64,000 nt of DNA from NCBI RefSeq assembly GCF_014358015.1, contig NZ_JACONV010000001.1:62001-126000 (forward strand). The letters are read 5' to 3'. This document shows positions 17,561 through 26,480 of the stretch, one piece after another. Position 1 is the first letter of the stretch. Each line of letters begins with the position of its first letter. The notes beneath the pieces were generated by a model, which was not told the DNA's origin, ran no database searches, and saw only the letters and a list, made by a program, of their open reading frames with translations. This DNA is from Pseudomonas triticifolii (lineage in GTDB: Bacteria > Pseudomonadota > Gammaproteobacteria > Pseudomonadales > Pseudomonadaceae). A program made the translations under genes and the position numbers.

Positions 17561-18586
17561 TTATTTGACCCGTCGTTGTTCCTTGGACGGCCGGTAACCG
17601 AAGAACGCGCTGTAGCACTTGCTGAAATGGCTGGGTGAAACGAAACCGCAGGCGACCAGCACCTCCAGTTGCGACATTTCGGTGTGTTGCAGCAGCCTGC
17701 GAGCCTCGGTGATCCGCAGCTCAAGGTAATAGCGTTGTGGGGTCGTGCCCAACTGTTCCCGGAACAGCCGCTCGACCTGACGGCGCGACCTGCCCGAATA
17801 GACTGCCAGTTGTTCAAGTTCCAGTGGCTCTTCGAGGTTGGCTTCCATCAGCTTGACGACTTCTCGCAGCGGCGCACTCACCGAGAGATTCACGCTGGGT
17901 TTGACTCTTCGATAGCGTGATTCTTCAAAGCACAAAATATCTTCGATGCCTTCTACCAGCGCCTTGTCGTGCAGCCCTTTGATCCACTCCAGCACCAGAT
18001 GAAAGGCACCGGTGGGGCTTGAGGCAGTGAGTCGGTCCCGGTCGATCACCCAGGCTTCACTGGTCACGTGCGTGACCTTGGCAATCTCGGCCAGGGCAGC
18101 GCGGTGCTCCGGGTGAATGGCGCAGCGATAGCCCTCAAGCAGGCCTGCCGCGCCGAGAAACCAGGCACCATTCCAGAGACCGGCCAGCGTCACGCCTTGA
18201 TCAGACGCCATCTGCAGAAGTTGTATCAGCTCGGGCTCTGCCTTGAGCGCCGTGCGGTAGCCGCCACACATTACCAGCAGGTCGATGTGTTGCAGGGTGG
18301 CGACATCCAGACATTGGTCCGGACGAATCACCAGCCCCAGGTCGCTGACAACTTCGCCCGCCTGCAACCCGAGTGTGATTGAGGAAAAGAGTGTCGGGCG
18401 CAGCAGGTTGGCAGTGACGATCGTATCCAGTGCCTGGGTGAAGGCAGGCAGCGAAAAGTGCTCGAGCAGCAGGAAGGCGACCCGGGTCAGGCGTTTCTCT
18501 TGCGCGTTCGCCTCACCCAGGTAACGCAGGTTTTTGCCGCGCATGGCGCTGCTGAATTGTCGTCGTGCAATCACCGCTCGGCTCAC
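17561..18586 (-). CDS. GlxA-like AraC-family regulator with DJ-1/PfpI domain
   Basis: 341 residues. The N-terminal part (about 35-205) has the class-I glutamine-amidotransferase-like/DJ-1 fold, with L-V-M-C-G-G-Y at the first glycine turn and L-A-G-L-W-N-G-A-W-F-L at the nucleophile elbow. Asn replaces the Cys expected there, so it is a sensor rather than an enzyme. The C-terminal AraC domain (about 235-335) has two helix-turn-helices (L-E-Q-L-A-V-Y-S-G-R-S-R-R-Q-V-E-R and V-A-C-G-F-V-S-P-S-H-F-S-K). Proteins of this type regulate amine, carnitine or betaine catabolism. No target gene is adjacent. The start could also be the in-frame ATG 14 codons in. Confidence 0.87.
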   Translation of the reverse strand: MSRAVIARRQFSSAMRGKNLRYLGEANAQEKRLTRVAFLLLEHFSLPAFTQALDTIVTANLLRPTLFSSITLGLQAGEVVSDLGLVIRPDQCLDVATLQHIDLLVMCGGYRTALKAEPELIQLLQMASDQGVTLAGLWNGAWFLGAAGLLEGYRCAIHPEHRAALAEIAKVTHVTSEAWVIDRDRLTASSPTGAFHLVLEWIKGLHDKALVEGIEDILCFEESRYRRVKPSVNLSVSAPLREVVKLMEANLEEPLELEQLAVYSGRSRRQVERLFREQLGTTPQRYYLELRITEARRLLQHTEMSQLEVLVACGFVSPSHFSKCYSAFFGYRPSKEQRRVK

Positions 18587-18773
18587 CTTGTGCTGCTCAA
18601 ATCATCGGTTATGCGTTGCGGTCACGGACTGTCAGCCTTCTCGAACCGCTCGCAGTGCCTGCCAGCTTATGACTGAACGCACGCCAAGTCTTGTCAATAT
18701 CTTGGGCGGCAGTTCAGTCGTGCCTGGAGGATCAACGAAGTCATCGAAAATGCACACAATTCCCGGCGTGTCA

Positions 18774-20195
18774 TCACAGCTCTTTTTTCAGATGCTTTTC
18801 GATCTGCTCAAGCGACTTGCCTTTTGTCTCAGGCAGGCACAGGAAGACAAAGACCAACGAGCCGATATTAATAGCTGCAAAGACGAAGAACGTCGGATTG
18901 CCGATGACATCCACCGCGATGGGGAACGCAAACGCCACCGACGCATTGAACAGCCACTGCATCGACACAGCCACGCCGGTCAGCAAACCCCTGACCTGCA
19001 TCGGGAACAGTTCTGACATGAGCAGCCAGTAGACCGGCGAGATGCACATCTGCATGAACAGCAGAAACACGAGGATGCAGGCGAGCGCAGCATAACTCTG
19101 AGTCAGGTTCTGGGGCATGAATTGCAGGACGCAGCCCAAGGCAGCCTGCATCAGGATCACCATGACCAGACCGGTCATCAGCAAGTGCCGACGGCCGTAC
19201 CGGCCAATCGCCCAGATGCCGAGCAGCGTGGCGATGACCGATACCACGCCGTTGCCGATGGTTGCGGTCAGCGCAGCATTGGTCCCCATACCGGTGTTTT
19301 TGAGGATGATCGGTGTGTAGTACATGAACGCGTTGACGCCGGTGAACTGCGCCGTGAAGCCCAGCCCGATACCAATCAGCAGCAGCTTGATGACCCAGCT
19401 TTGACGCAGCAGGTCTTTGACGGCAGGGCGATTGCGCGCCTGTTTGTCCTGCGCCTTCATCTCATCGACTTCGCGCTGCGCATCTTCCTGGGTATCACGC
19501 AACTGTTCCAGCACGTCCTGAGCTTCGTCGAAACGGCCCTTGGCCGCGAGCCAGCGCGGAGAGGGTGGTACGAAGAAGGTGCCGACCAGCAGCAACACAC
19601 CCGGAATCATCGCGATGGCCAGCATGTAGCGCCAGATGCCTGGCGTGTGCAGCAAGGCCGCCAGCACGGCACTCAGCACATAGGCCAGCAACTGGCCGCT
19701 GACGATCATCAGTTCGTTACGGCTGACCAGTCGCGCACGCCGAGACGGTCCGGCAATTTCGGCGATGAACACCGGAACCGTTGCCGAGCCGCCACCCACC
19801 GCGATGCCCAGCAGGAAGCGTGCTGCAATCATGAAAGGAATGGACGGCGCCGTCGCGGTGCCCAGCGCGCCGACGATAAACAATACCGACAGCAAACGCA
19901 GTGTGAGACGTCTTCCGAAACGGTCCGAGATATATCCGCTGGCCAGCGACCCAAACGCTGCGCCGACGATCAGTGAGGCGGTGACCAGACCTTCAGTAAA
20001 CGCATTGAGGCCCAGGCCGCCCTGGTCCATGGGCAGGGTCATGAACGGTAGTGCCCCGGCAATGATGCCGGTGTCATAACCAAACGCGAGTGCGCCCATG
20101 GTTGCGACCAGTACGGAAATGAAGATCAGCCGACCGGGAGAGGCCTGCTTTCGACCCGGCTGACCTGCCGCTGTCGAGGTGATGCTTGAAGACAT
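18774..20195 (-). CDS. Sugar-porter family MFS transporter
   Basis: 473 residues with 12 predicted membrane helices. Sugar-porter signatures are present: G-Y-D-T-G-I-I-A-G-A-L-P in helix 1, D-R-F-G-R-R between helices 2 and 3, P-x-S-P-R-W-L before the central loop, G-R-Y-G-R-R and P-E-T-K-G-K-S-L near the C-terminus. It resembles proton-sugar or proton-inositol symporters of the inner membrane. I chose the ATG at 20195, which has GAAGGA 10 bases upstream; a GTG six codons earlier lies inside that ribosome site. It is a lone gene, so the sugar cannot be named. Confidence 0.88.
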   Translation of the reverse strand: MSSSITSTAAGQPGRKQASPGRLIFISVLVATMGALAFGYDTGIIAGALPFMTLPMDQGGLGLNAFTEGLVTASLIVGAAFGSLASGYISDRFGRRLTLRLLSVLFIVGALGTATAPSIPFMIAARFLLGIAVGGGSATVPVFIAEIAGPSRRARLVSRNELMIVSGQLLAYVLSAVLAALLHTPGIWRYMLAIAMIPGVLLLVGTFFVPPSPRWLAAKGRFDEAQDVLEQLRDTQEDAQREVDEMKAQDKQARNRPAVKDLLRQSWVIKLLLIGIGLGFTAQFTGVNAFMYYTPIILKNTGMGTNAALTATIGNGVVSVIATLLGIWAIGRYGRRHLLMTGLVMVILMQAALGCVLQFMPQNLTQSYAALACILVFLLFMQMCISPVYWLLMSELFPMQVRGLLTGVAVSMQWLFNASVAFAFPIAVDVIGNPTFFVFAAINIGSLVFVFLCLPETKGKSLEQIEKHLKKEL

Positions 20196-20438
20196 GGGTA
20201 TAACGTCCTTCACGTGGGACCAGCGTCGTGCCAGTACAGATGTGAGGCTTAGGGCGGTGTGTGCTGTATGAGTTCCATCCGATAGGAAAAACGATTCAGC
20301 TTGTTAAGATTTCGGGGGTTGGCCCCTCTCTCAACGCGCTGTTTTGACGCGCTGCTTGACTGGCTCCGGCAGCAGTTGGTTGAGTACTCCGACCGTCTTC
20401 CTGACGAAAGGCGGCCTGGTTTTGACTGGCTGATCGCT

Positions 20439-21296
20439 TCAGCCCAGGCGGCCTTGCTCACGCAGCAGGGCGCCGATGCGTTTGATCTCCTTTTCACCTT
20501 GATCGAGCGCCGCCTTGCTGGTGTGCACCGAGTAGTAACCCATTACAAGGTCGTGCGGATGCTTGATCGCCGAGCCCAACACGAAAGAGGTATCGCCTTG
20601 TGCCACTAGCTCGATTGCCCGATCCGACTCTTCGAATACCGCCAGTTCGCCGGCCTGGATCGGGCCGTTTGCATCGAGTTGTCCGGTATTGACCGCCAGC
20701 CAGCCTACGGTGTGGCCAGCGGGTGGCGTGTAGCGCCAATGCTCGCCGTCTTTCAGATTGACCGCGAGGTAGTTCATGCCATCGGGGGCTGGAATACGGC
20801 TCTTTGCAGTGCCGTATTCTCCAAGCAGCACCCGTGCCGGGCCTTGCTCAGGGATTTTTGACGAGTCCAGGTAAACACTGACGGCAGGACCGTTCTCTTG
20901 AGCGGCCGGGAGCGCAACCCAGAGCTGGAAGCCCCTCATCGCCAGGCTGTTCACGGGCTTTGCGTTGTGCCACACGCCGTTGCCTGCATTCATCCATTCC
21001 ACTCCGCCTTCGGGCAGGACACCTGATTTTCCGGTGGTGTCTTCGTAAGCCACTTCGCCTTCAATCATGTAGGTGAAGGTGGCAATACCTGAGTGCGGGT
21101 GCATGCCAAAACCTTTCTGGCCCGGTTCGGGCTTGAAACCAAAGTGGTCGAGAAAGACGAAAGGCTTGAGGTGCTGCCCCAGATCGCCAGGGCTCATCAG
21201 TCGGGTAATCGGTCCCTGCCGGGTGCCGCGGGTACGGTGGATGATGGCGCGCGGTTGCTTGTTGATTGCGACGGATGCGGCGTGTTGGATTGCCAT
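20439..21296 (-). CDS. Pirin family protein
   Basis: 285 residues from the ATG at 21296, which is preceded by GAGGG. It is a bicupin of the pirin family. The metal-binding motif is H-P-H-S-G-I-A-T-F-T-Y near residue 60, with a further His in N-G-V-W-H-N and a distal Glu in the N-terminal barrel. Pirins bind Fe(II). Some have quercetinase activity and others bind proteins, so function is not predictable. It is divergently paired with a LysR regulator starting at 21417, a common arrangement suggesting direct control. An upstream in-frame start at 21389 would overlap that promoter region. Confidence 0.88.
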   Translation of the reverse strand: MAIQHAASVAINKQPRAIIHRTRGTRQGPITRLMSPGDLGQHLKPFVFLDHFGFKPEPGQKGFGMHPHSGIATFTYMIEGEVAYEDTTGKSGVLPEGGVEWMNAGNGVWHNAKPVNSLAMRGFQLWVALPAAQENGPAVSVYLDSSKIPEQGPARVLLGEYGTAKSRIPAPDGMNYLAVNLKDGEHWRYTPPAGHTVGWLAVNTGQLDANGPIQAGELAVFEESDRAIELVAQGDTSFVLGSAIKHPHDLVMGYYSVHTSKAALDQGEKEIKRIGALLREQGRLG

Positions 21297-21416
21297 GGAG
21301 GTGCCCTCAAGGGAGGCTGTATTGCCTTGGATCACAGCATATGCCGCTATTGATTGGTTGATTAGTTGGTGTAGTTGGATTGAAATCATCCATATTTAAA
21401 AGGAATGGATATTCGT

Positions 21417-22334
21417 ATGCTCGACCTCAATGACATCGCGCTATTCGTTCAGGTCGTGCGCAGCGGAAGTTTCGCGCAGGCGTCGCGCCAGCTCGGCATA
21501 CCCTCCAACACTGTCAGTCGACGTGTTCAACAACTTGAGGAGCAGCTCAGCACGCGATTATTGCAACGTTCCACCCGCAAGCTGGTGCTGACTCAACAGG
21601 GACAGGCATTTTTCGAGCGGTGCATGGCGTCGGTCGATGGCCTCATGCAGGCAGGCGAGCAACTTGTTTCTGGCGGTGATGTACCAAGCGGCAAGGTGCG
21701 TATCGCGGCGATGGCGGACTTCTTCGACTTCTTTCCAATGAAGTGGGTTGCCGGTTTTCTTGCCCGATACCCCAGGGTGCATCTGGAATTCGTTCTCGAT
21801 GACGCGCGATGCGACCTGATCGCCGATCGTCTGGACATTGCGTTCCGAGGCGGCCCCTTGCTGGACTCAGGGTACGTCGGGCGTCAGCTGATCGAGGCAG
21901 GCAGGGAAGGCATGGTTGCCAGTCCTTCCTACCTCAAAGCACATGGCATTCCGAATGGGCTGGAGGGCATGGCCGACCATTTCTGCGTCAGCGCCGGTCA
22001 TCCCAGCGGCCTGACGACCTGGCGGCTGATCGGGCCGGATGACGCAGAGCATGAGGTACAACTGGCCAGCCGGTTCAACGCCAATACGGCCCAGGCACTG
22101 CGCCGGGCCACACTGGAAGGCCTGGGGATCGCGCTGCTACCTGCGTCGCTGATCCGCTCCGACCTTGAGGCAGGTCGGTTGGTGCCAGTATTGCCGCAGT
22201 ATCAGCGAACCAGCCACGGTCTGCATGTGCTGTACCCAAGCCGCCAGCATTTGCCACTGGCGGTTTCAGCGTTCATTGAGCTGGTGATGGAAAAGCTGCG
22301 TAGCCATGAGTTTCCCGCGCACTCCGATCGCTGA
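21417..22334 (+). CDS. LysR-family transcriptional regulator (divergent to pirin)
   Basis: 305 residues. A LysR winged helix (MLDLNDIALFVQVVRSGSFA, then S-R-Q-L-G-I-P-S-N-T-V-S-R-R-V-Q-Q-L-E) occupies 1-62, followed by a periplasmic-binding-like effector domain. It is the CrgA/AaeR-type subgroup (Q-R-S-T-R-K-L-V-L-T). AGGA at 21401-21404 abuts the ATG at 21405, leaving no spacing, so the ATG at 21417, 12 bases on, is the better start. The shared 120-base divergent region with the pirin gene is the likely operator. Confidence 0.88.
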   Translation: MLDLNDIALFVQVVRSGSFAQASRQLGIPSNTVSRRVQQLEEQLSTRLLQRSTRKLVLTQQGQAFFERCMASVDGLMQAGEQLVSGGDVPSGKVRIAAMADFFDFFPMKWVAGFLARYPRVHLEFVLDDARCDLIADRLDIAFRGGPLLDSGYVGRQLIEAGREGMVASPSYLKAHGIPNGLEGMADHFCVSAGHPSGLTTWRLIGPDDAEHEVQLASRFNANTAQALRRATLEGLGIALLPASLIRSDLEAGRLVPVLPQYQRTSHGLHVLYPSRQHLPLAVSAFIELVMEKLRSHEFPAHSDR

Positions 22335-22355
22335 AGATCACCCAGGTCACTGGCT

Positions 22356-23006
22356 TCAAGCGATTTTGATGAAGTTGATTGCAGCCAGCGAGCCAAAGGG
22401 CAGGGTGGCCAGTCGTCCGCCGACGTCCAGTGTGCCCAGGTCGACCGGGAAGTAACCGACGGTTTCGAGGATTTTGCGCACTGCGCTCTTGGCATCTGCG
22501 TCGTCACCCGAATAGAACTGGACGCGCTGACCGCCTGACACTTCAGGTTGCGTGAGGACCTGCACGTCCAGGTGGTTCAAGGCTTTGACGAGCCTTGCCC
22601 CCGGAACCAGTTCGCGAACGACTTCACTTGAATGCCTGTCGCCCAGATCGATCGCCTTAATGCCGTAAGCCGCCAGTGGATTGCCCGGATCATTGGCGTC
22701 AGGGGATTGCGGGTCAAGGAATTCCACAGCATTGGTGCCGTCGATCACGATGCGGTTGTTCCAGGCTGGCAATGTGCCCAGCACCTGAGGCAGGTCGCTC
22801 CAGCGCAACGCGAGAAGGACGATATCGGCGCTGGCCGCTTCTGCAACCGTGACTGCCTTGATGAGGGGGCCGGTTTGGGCAGTGAAATCCTTGAGCGATT
22901 CCGGACCGCGGCTGTTCGCAATCGTCGCTGAAACACCTGCGTTAGCCAAAGCGCGCGCCACGTTTGAACCCAGAGCGCCCGAACCAAGAATGCCTATTGT
23001 CGTCAT
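22356..23006 (-). CDS. NADP-binding oxidoreductase (F420-dependent NADP reductase-like)
   Basis: 216 residues. A Rossmann start, M-T-T-I-G-I-L-G-S-G-A-L-G-S-N-V-A-R-A-L, is followed by A-N-S-R-G-P-E-S-L, the pattern that selects NADP over NAD. The rest matches NPD/ProC-like F420-dependent NADP reductase-type proteins (L-A-L-R-W-S-D-L, D-G-T-N, L-V-K-A-L-N-H-L). Pseudomonads lack F420, so the partner is probably another substrate. It converges on the LysR gene with a 21-base gap. A palindrome at 23102-23118 lies upstream and may be its operator. Confidence 0.8.
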   Translation of the reverse strand: MTTIGILGSGALGSNVARALANAGVSATIANSRGPESLKDFTAQTGPLIKAVTVAEAASADIVLLALRWSDLPQVLGTLPAWNNRIVIDGTNAVEFLDPQSPDANDPGNPLAAYGIKAIDLGDRHSSEVVRELVPGARLVKALNHLDVQVLTQPEVSGGQRVQFYSGDDADAKSAVRKILETVGYFPVDLGTLDVGGRLATLPFGSLAAINFIKIA

Positions 23007-23101
23007 GTTGATACCTGCCGTGTCAGTGAGGGCTCGGGTGGGACCCCGAATGCCCTGAAGGCCGAACGGTATGCTCGACCGGATGAGGCTCTACGATATA
23101 T

Positions 23102-23118
23102 ATGTGTAATCGACACAT
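23102..23118. promoter_or_regulatory. Candidate operator upstream of NADP-binding oxidoreductase
   Basis: Perfect inverted repeat ATGTGT-AATCG-ACACAT. It adjoins TATATA at 23096-23101 and lies about 96 bases upstream of the minus-strand start at 23006. Size and spacing suit a dimeric regulator; none is assignable. Confidence 0.4.
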
Positions 23119-23149
23119 CAACACTTATTTTTGTGTTTTCGAAACGTTG

Positions 23150-23215
23150 TTACTGGCTGCTTAGGCAGAGGCGTCTCGATGGGTTCAGGGCCCGCAGATC
23201 GAATTCGGTGGGCAT
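23150..23215 (-). pseudogene. Short 21-codon stub with good ribosome site, possible gene remnant
   Basis: ATG at 23215 preceded by GGAAAGGA at suitable spacing, coding for MPTEFDLRALNPSRRLCLSS and a final Gln before TAA. It reads like the N-terminus of a protein cut short. Together with a palindrome 100 bases upstream it suggests a promoter and start left after deletion. It could equally be a true short leader. The evidence is thin. Confidence 0.3.
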
Positions 23216-23313
23216 GATGGGTGTCCTTTCCTGGCGGCCTGGAGAGGTGAGGACACCGGCTGCGAAGATGGGCTAATGGCAATGTTGGTCGAGGTTTCAA
23301 CCGGAAAACGGAA

Positions 23314-23328
23314 AAGTACCCGGTACTT
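23314..23328. promoter_or_regulatory. Palindrome AAGTACC-C-GGTACTT
   Basis: Perfect 7-bp arms around a single C, in a stretch of about 430 bases that otherwise has no gene. The GTAC-containing form resembles sites of HxlR/DUF24-type repressors (inference). The only candidate gene start it could serve is the 21-codon stub at 23215. Confidence 0.35.
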
Positions 23329-23440
23329 GGAGGCGATTGCTGACGAGTATCAACGATAGCGATGGATGGGCCAGGCACCCCCGTGCACCGGCTTGAACGG
23401 TCACACAGGGGCTGCGATATTGTAACCGGATTCTATGGAG

Positions 23441-23890
23441 CTACCCCAGCCTTGAGGTCATGTAAATAAGGCGCACAGTGGCAATGGTGATGGCTTCGGC
23501 GTCTTCCTTGATGGCCTCAAGATCGCTGGAGTCATGCTGGGCCTTGTCCGAGCGGGCTTCGACCAGACGGGTGACGTGATACAGATTCTGCGTGACGTCA
23601 TGCAGGTTACCGTGCAGGCGGCCAATGACGCGACTGAGCCGTTCCGAGTGGTTGCTATCCACCCCTTCTACGCGCGGCGTGGAGTGTTCAAGGCTGAATC
23701 CGGTGACAACGTAGCTGACGTCAATGCCAGCGTCTGAAACGCGGGAGAGGTAATCCGCTTTAGGCGATCTGATACCATTTTCGTAATTGCCCTGGGCGTT
23801 AGTTTCAACGCCTCCAATGGCACCCAGTGCGTTTTGCGAGAGCTTGAGGCGCAGTCGCTCCTGTTTAAGGCGTGGACCAATTCCTGTCAT
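23441..23890 (-). CDS. XRE-family helix-turn-helix regulator
   Basis: 149 residues from the ATG at 23890, which has GAGGA eight bases upstream. The Cro/CI-type HTH at about 2-60 reads G-P-R-L-K-Q-E-R-L-R-L-K-L-S-Q-N-A-L, then T-N-A-Q-G-N-Y-E-N-G. The sequence Y-E-N-G-x-R-S-P-x-A-D-Y-L is typical of phage-related and stand-alone XRE regulators. The C-terminal part is a helical domain without a peptidase motif, so it is not a LexA/CI-like self-cleaving repressor. No phage genes are nearby. Target unknown. Confidence 0.82.
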   Translation of the reverse strand: MTGIGPRLKQERLRLKLSQNALGAIGGVETNAQGNYENGIRSPKADYLSRVSDAGIDVSYVVTGFSLEHSTPRVEGVDSNHSERLSRVIGRLHGNLHDVTQNLYHVTRLVEARSDKAQHDSSDLEAIKEDAEAITIATVRLIYMTSRLG

Positions 23891-24151
23891 AAATCTGTCC
23901 TCATGGTACCGCCAGCGGGGGGTATTCCAGTGGCGTTTCACGCGTAAGGGGGCCCAGGGCTATATGTGACAGAGACCGGAGTACCTCCGGTTCAATACGC
24001 CCGCAGAGCATGAGCGCAGACGATCAACAATCTGCCTGAATGCTGGCACATTGTAAGTGATGATTTAAACGTAATGGTAACGATTTATACGAACTTGAAC
24101 TATTTGCGATGGACGTACGATTCGAATGACCGGCTGAGTACAAGGAGTTGT

Positions 24152-24171
24152 CGAGGCCTGGGAAGGCCTCG
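24152..24171. terminator. Hairpin beyond the pqi operon
   Basis: Perfect 8-bp stem CGAGGCCT/AGGCCTCG with loop GGGA, 13 bases beyond the pqiC stop on the minus strand. No T-run follows, so it may be a weak terminator or an mRNA-end stabiliser. Confidence 0.45.
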
Positions 24172-24183
24172 TTCAAGCAGGTG

Positions 24184-24807
24184 TCAGAGGCAGCGCGAAG
24201 CAGGTTGTTGCGCCCAGTTCAGGGCAGTGTCGGCGATCTTGCCCGCCAGCCGTGCAACGGCTTTCTGATGGGCGATGATCAGGCTTTCCATGCCGGGGCC
24301 TGCCTGTTCGCGGATCACGCTGCTGCAGGTGAGGTTGGTCCGTTTGCTGCCCGCGGTGGCTCCGGCATTGCGAAGCGACAGGGTCCAGACCACGTCGATC
24401 AACGCATAGTTACCAGGAACCGATTCGAAACGCCGGACATCCGTGCGGACGGAGAGCACCGGCTGCTCAGTGTTCTTGGGCAGGCCAGCCATGTCGCGGC
24501 TGCCGAAACGCTGTTCGAGCTGCGGAGTCAGCGCGTCATGGAACTCGTCACCCAGCGGCGAGCCCCAGCGTTCAGTGTCCAGAATGGCCAGGCTGCCGTT
24601 ACCTTGACGCACCACCAGCGGCGGTTGGTCAACTTGAACGGGCATGACCACCGGCAGCATCTCGAACTGGAACGGCGCGGGCTGAGGGGCCGTTTTGCCG
24701 GTCGAAGCCATCGGGGCAATCAGGGTGTAGTAGTGGGTCTGGGTCGACGTGCACGCGCTGATACCCAGCGCAGCAGTCAATACAGCCAGTTTCAGGCGCA
24801 GGGTCAT
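24184..24807 (-). CDS. pqiC: PqiC-like outer-membrane lipoprotein
   Basis: 207 residues. A lipoprotein signal (hydrophobic stretch then L-G-I-S-A-C-T-S) lipidates Cys19. The remainder matches the ABC-type transport auxiliary lipoprotein (DUF330/PqiC) family, with H-Y-Y-T-L near the N-terminus, L-P-V-V-M-P-V-Q-V-D-Q-P-P-L-V-V-R and L-S-V-R-T-D-V-R-R-F-E. In E. coli, PqiC docks the PqiB needle at the outer membrane. Its start overlaps the pqiB stop by four bases, and it is last in the four-gene operon. Confidence 0.88.
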   Translation of the reverse strand: MTLRLKLAVLTAALGISACTSTQTHYYTLIAPMASTGKTAPQPAPFQFEMLPVVMPVQVDQPPLVVRQGNGSLAILDTERWGSPLGDEFHDALTPQLEQRFGSRDMAGLPKNTEQPVLSVRTDVRRFESVPGNYALIDVVWTLSLRNAGATAGSKRTNLTCSSVIREQAGPGMESLIIAHQKAVARLAGKIADTALNWAQQPASRCL

Positions 24808-26480
24808 GGGTTTGGCTCCGCAATGGCTCGGGATGAAGAGGGGGCGTTGAATGAGCGTGGTGCGGCATCGCCGGTACGCCCACGTATCAGCGATTCAGGG
24901 TGGCGGCTCAGGAAGTCAGTCAATACCCGGACAGAGCGCGCCGTGCGCTGCACTTCATCCATCGCCTGGCCCAGTTGCTGACGCGCCGGCGAGTCCTCGG
25001 CAAAGGAGTCGTTCGCGGTCCCCAGGGTTTTTTCTGCCTGCTGCAAGGTGCCGCGCATTTGTGGCAATACGCTGCTGTTGACCTGCTTGAGGGTCTTCTG
25101 CAGCTCGCTCAGGCTGCCATTGAGGTTGCCGGCCAGCTCGTCGATAGGCAGTTTGCTGAGTTTTTCGACAAACGCCTGCAGTTGCTCCTGCAGCTTGTCG
25201 AAGCTGCCGGGCACGGTCGGAATCTCCAGAGGACGAGCCTTGGAATTAAACGCGACCTTGGGGGCCTTGGGATCGAATTCCATTGCAATGTACAGCTGGC
25301 CGGTCAGCAGGTTGCCGGTGCGAACCTGTGCTCGCAAACCGTTGGTGACGAACGCGCCCAGTACCCTGGCGGACTGCTCCTCTTCATCACCCTTGCCACC
25401 CAGTTCCTTGAGCTTGGCTTCCGCTGCCCCCAGACGCTTGGGATAGATCACCGCGCCGACGATGCCCGGGAATGTCTTGGTGGCCGGATCGTAATCCAGG
25501 TCCACCGACACCACCTTGCCGATATTCACCCCCAGAAAGTCCACCGGCGAATTGACCGTCAGGCCACGCAGCGACTGGTTGAAACGCATGCGGATGTAGC
25601 GAGGCTCGCCATCCGGCGGAGCAAGGGCGGTGGCCTGATCGTCGAAAATCTTGAATTCCGCGTTCTCGTCGGCGAGTTTTGATTCCGGGCTCCAGTTCGG
25701 CTCCCGGAAGGCCACGCCGCCGGAGATGATGGACGTCAGCGACTGGGTATTGATCTTCAGTCCGGCCGCGCCGACCGTCACGTCCACGCCACTGGCGTTC
25801 CAGAAGCGGGTATCGGTGGTGATGTACTGATCGTTCGGGGAATTGATGAAGATCTGGATATCCACGCCACGACCGTCCTTGGACAAGTCATAACCGACAA
25901 CCTGACCGACCTGGATACGACGGAAATAGATCGGCGAACCAATGTCCAGCGAGCCGAGGTCGTCAGTGTGGAGAATGAAGCGTTTACCCTTTTCGCCGAA
26001 CGTTATGGGAGGCGGTGTTTCGAGGCCTGTGAACTCATTCTTGGTGTCTTGGGCGCTGCCCGCATCGGCGCCGATGAACGCACCTGACAGCAGGGTATCG
26101 ACCCCCGAGACGCCATGTGCGCCGATGCGCGGTCGTACGACCCAGAACTGGCTGTCGATCCGTGTGAAGGGATGCGCACTGTTATTGAGTTCGATGGTCG
26201 CCAGCACATGGGTACGGTCATCGCTCAGCGCGATCTCGGTCACCATGCCGATTACCACGTTCTTGTATTTGACCTGAGTCTTGTTGGCCTCAAGGCCTTC
26301 AGCCGTCAGGAACGTGACCGTGATCCTGGGCCCGATATTCATCCAGTCATGGAACGCCATGGACAGGCCGATCAGCGCGGCGACGATAGGCACCAGCCAG
26401 ATCAGCGAAACACGAACGCGACGACGTTTGACCTCAGGGCGTGGCACTGAATCAGACGGGGGGAGGGTATTGTCAGACAT
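24804..26480 (-). CDS. pqiB: PqiB-like MCE-domain inter-membrane transport protein
   Basis: 558 residues from the ATG at 26480, preceded by GAGG. A short cytoplasmic tail and one membrane helix (S-L-I-W-L-V-P-I-V-A-A-L-I-G-L) lead into three MlaD/MCE repeats (about 45-140, 160-220 and 285-410). Each opens with the G-P-R-I-T-V-x-F or Y-I-R-M-R-F type of strand. A C-terminal helical region (about 430-540) is expected to form the coiled needle across the periplasm. It stacks as a hexamer to carry lipids between membranes. It overlaps pqiA2 by eight bases and pqiC by four, so translation is coupled. Confidence 0.92.
   Translation of the reverse strand: MSDNTLPPSDSVPRPEVKRRRVRVSLIWLVPIVAALIGLSMAFHDWMNIGPRITVTFLTAEGLEANKTQVKYKNVVIGMVTEIALSDDRTHVLATIELNNSAHPFTRIDSQFWVVRPRIGAHGVSGVDTLLSGAFIGADAGSAQDTKNEFTGLETPPPITFGEKGKRFILHTDDLGSLDIGSPIYFRRIQVGQVVGYDLSKDGRGVDIQIFINSPNDQYITTDTRFWNASGVDVTVGAAGLKINTQSLTSIISGGVAFREPNWSPESKLADENAEFKIFDDQATALAPPDGEPRYIRMRFNQSLRGLTVNSPVDFLGVNIGKVVSVDLDYDPATKTFPGIVGAVIYPKRLGAAEAKLKELGGKGDEEEQSARVLGAFVTNGLRAQVRTGNLLTGQLYIAMEFDPKAPKVAFNSKARPLEIPTVPGSFDKLQEQLQAFVEKLSKLPIDELAGNLNGSLSELQKTLKQVNSSVLPQMRGTLQQAEKTLGTANDSFAEDSPARQQLGQAMDEVQRTARSVRVLTDFLSRHPESLIRGRTGDAAPRSFNAPSSSRAIAEPNP

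Noticed and set aside
20301..20609. 102-residue plus-strand frame in the gap after the pirin gene
   Set aside because: It overlaps the pirin coding end antisense and has no convincing start or domain.
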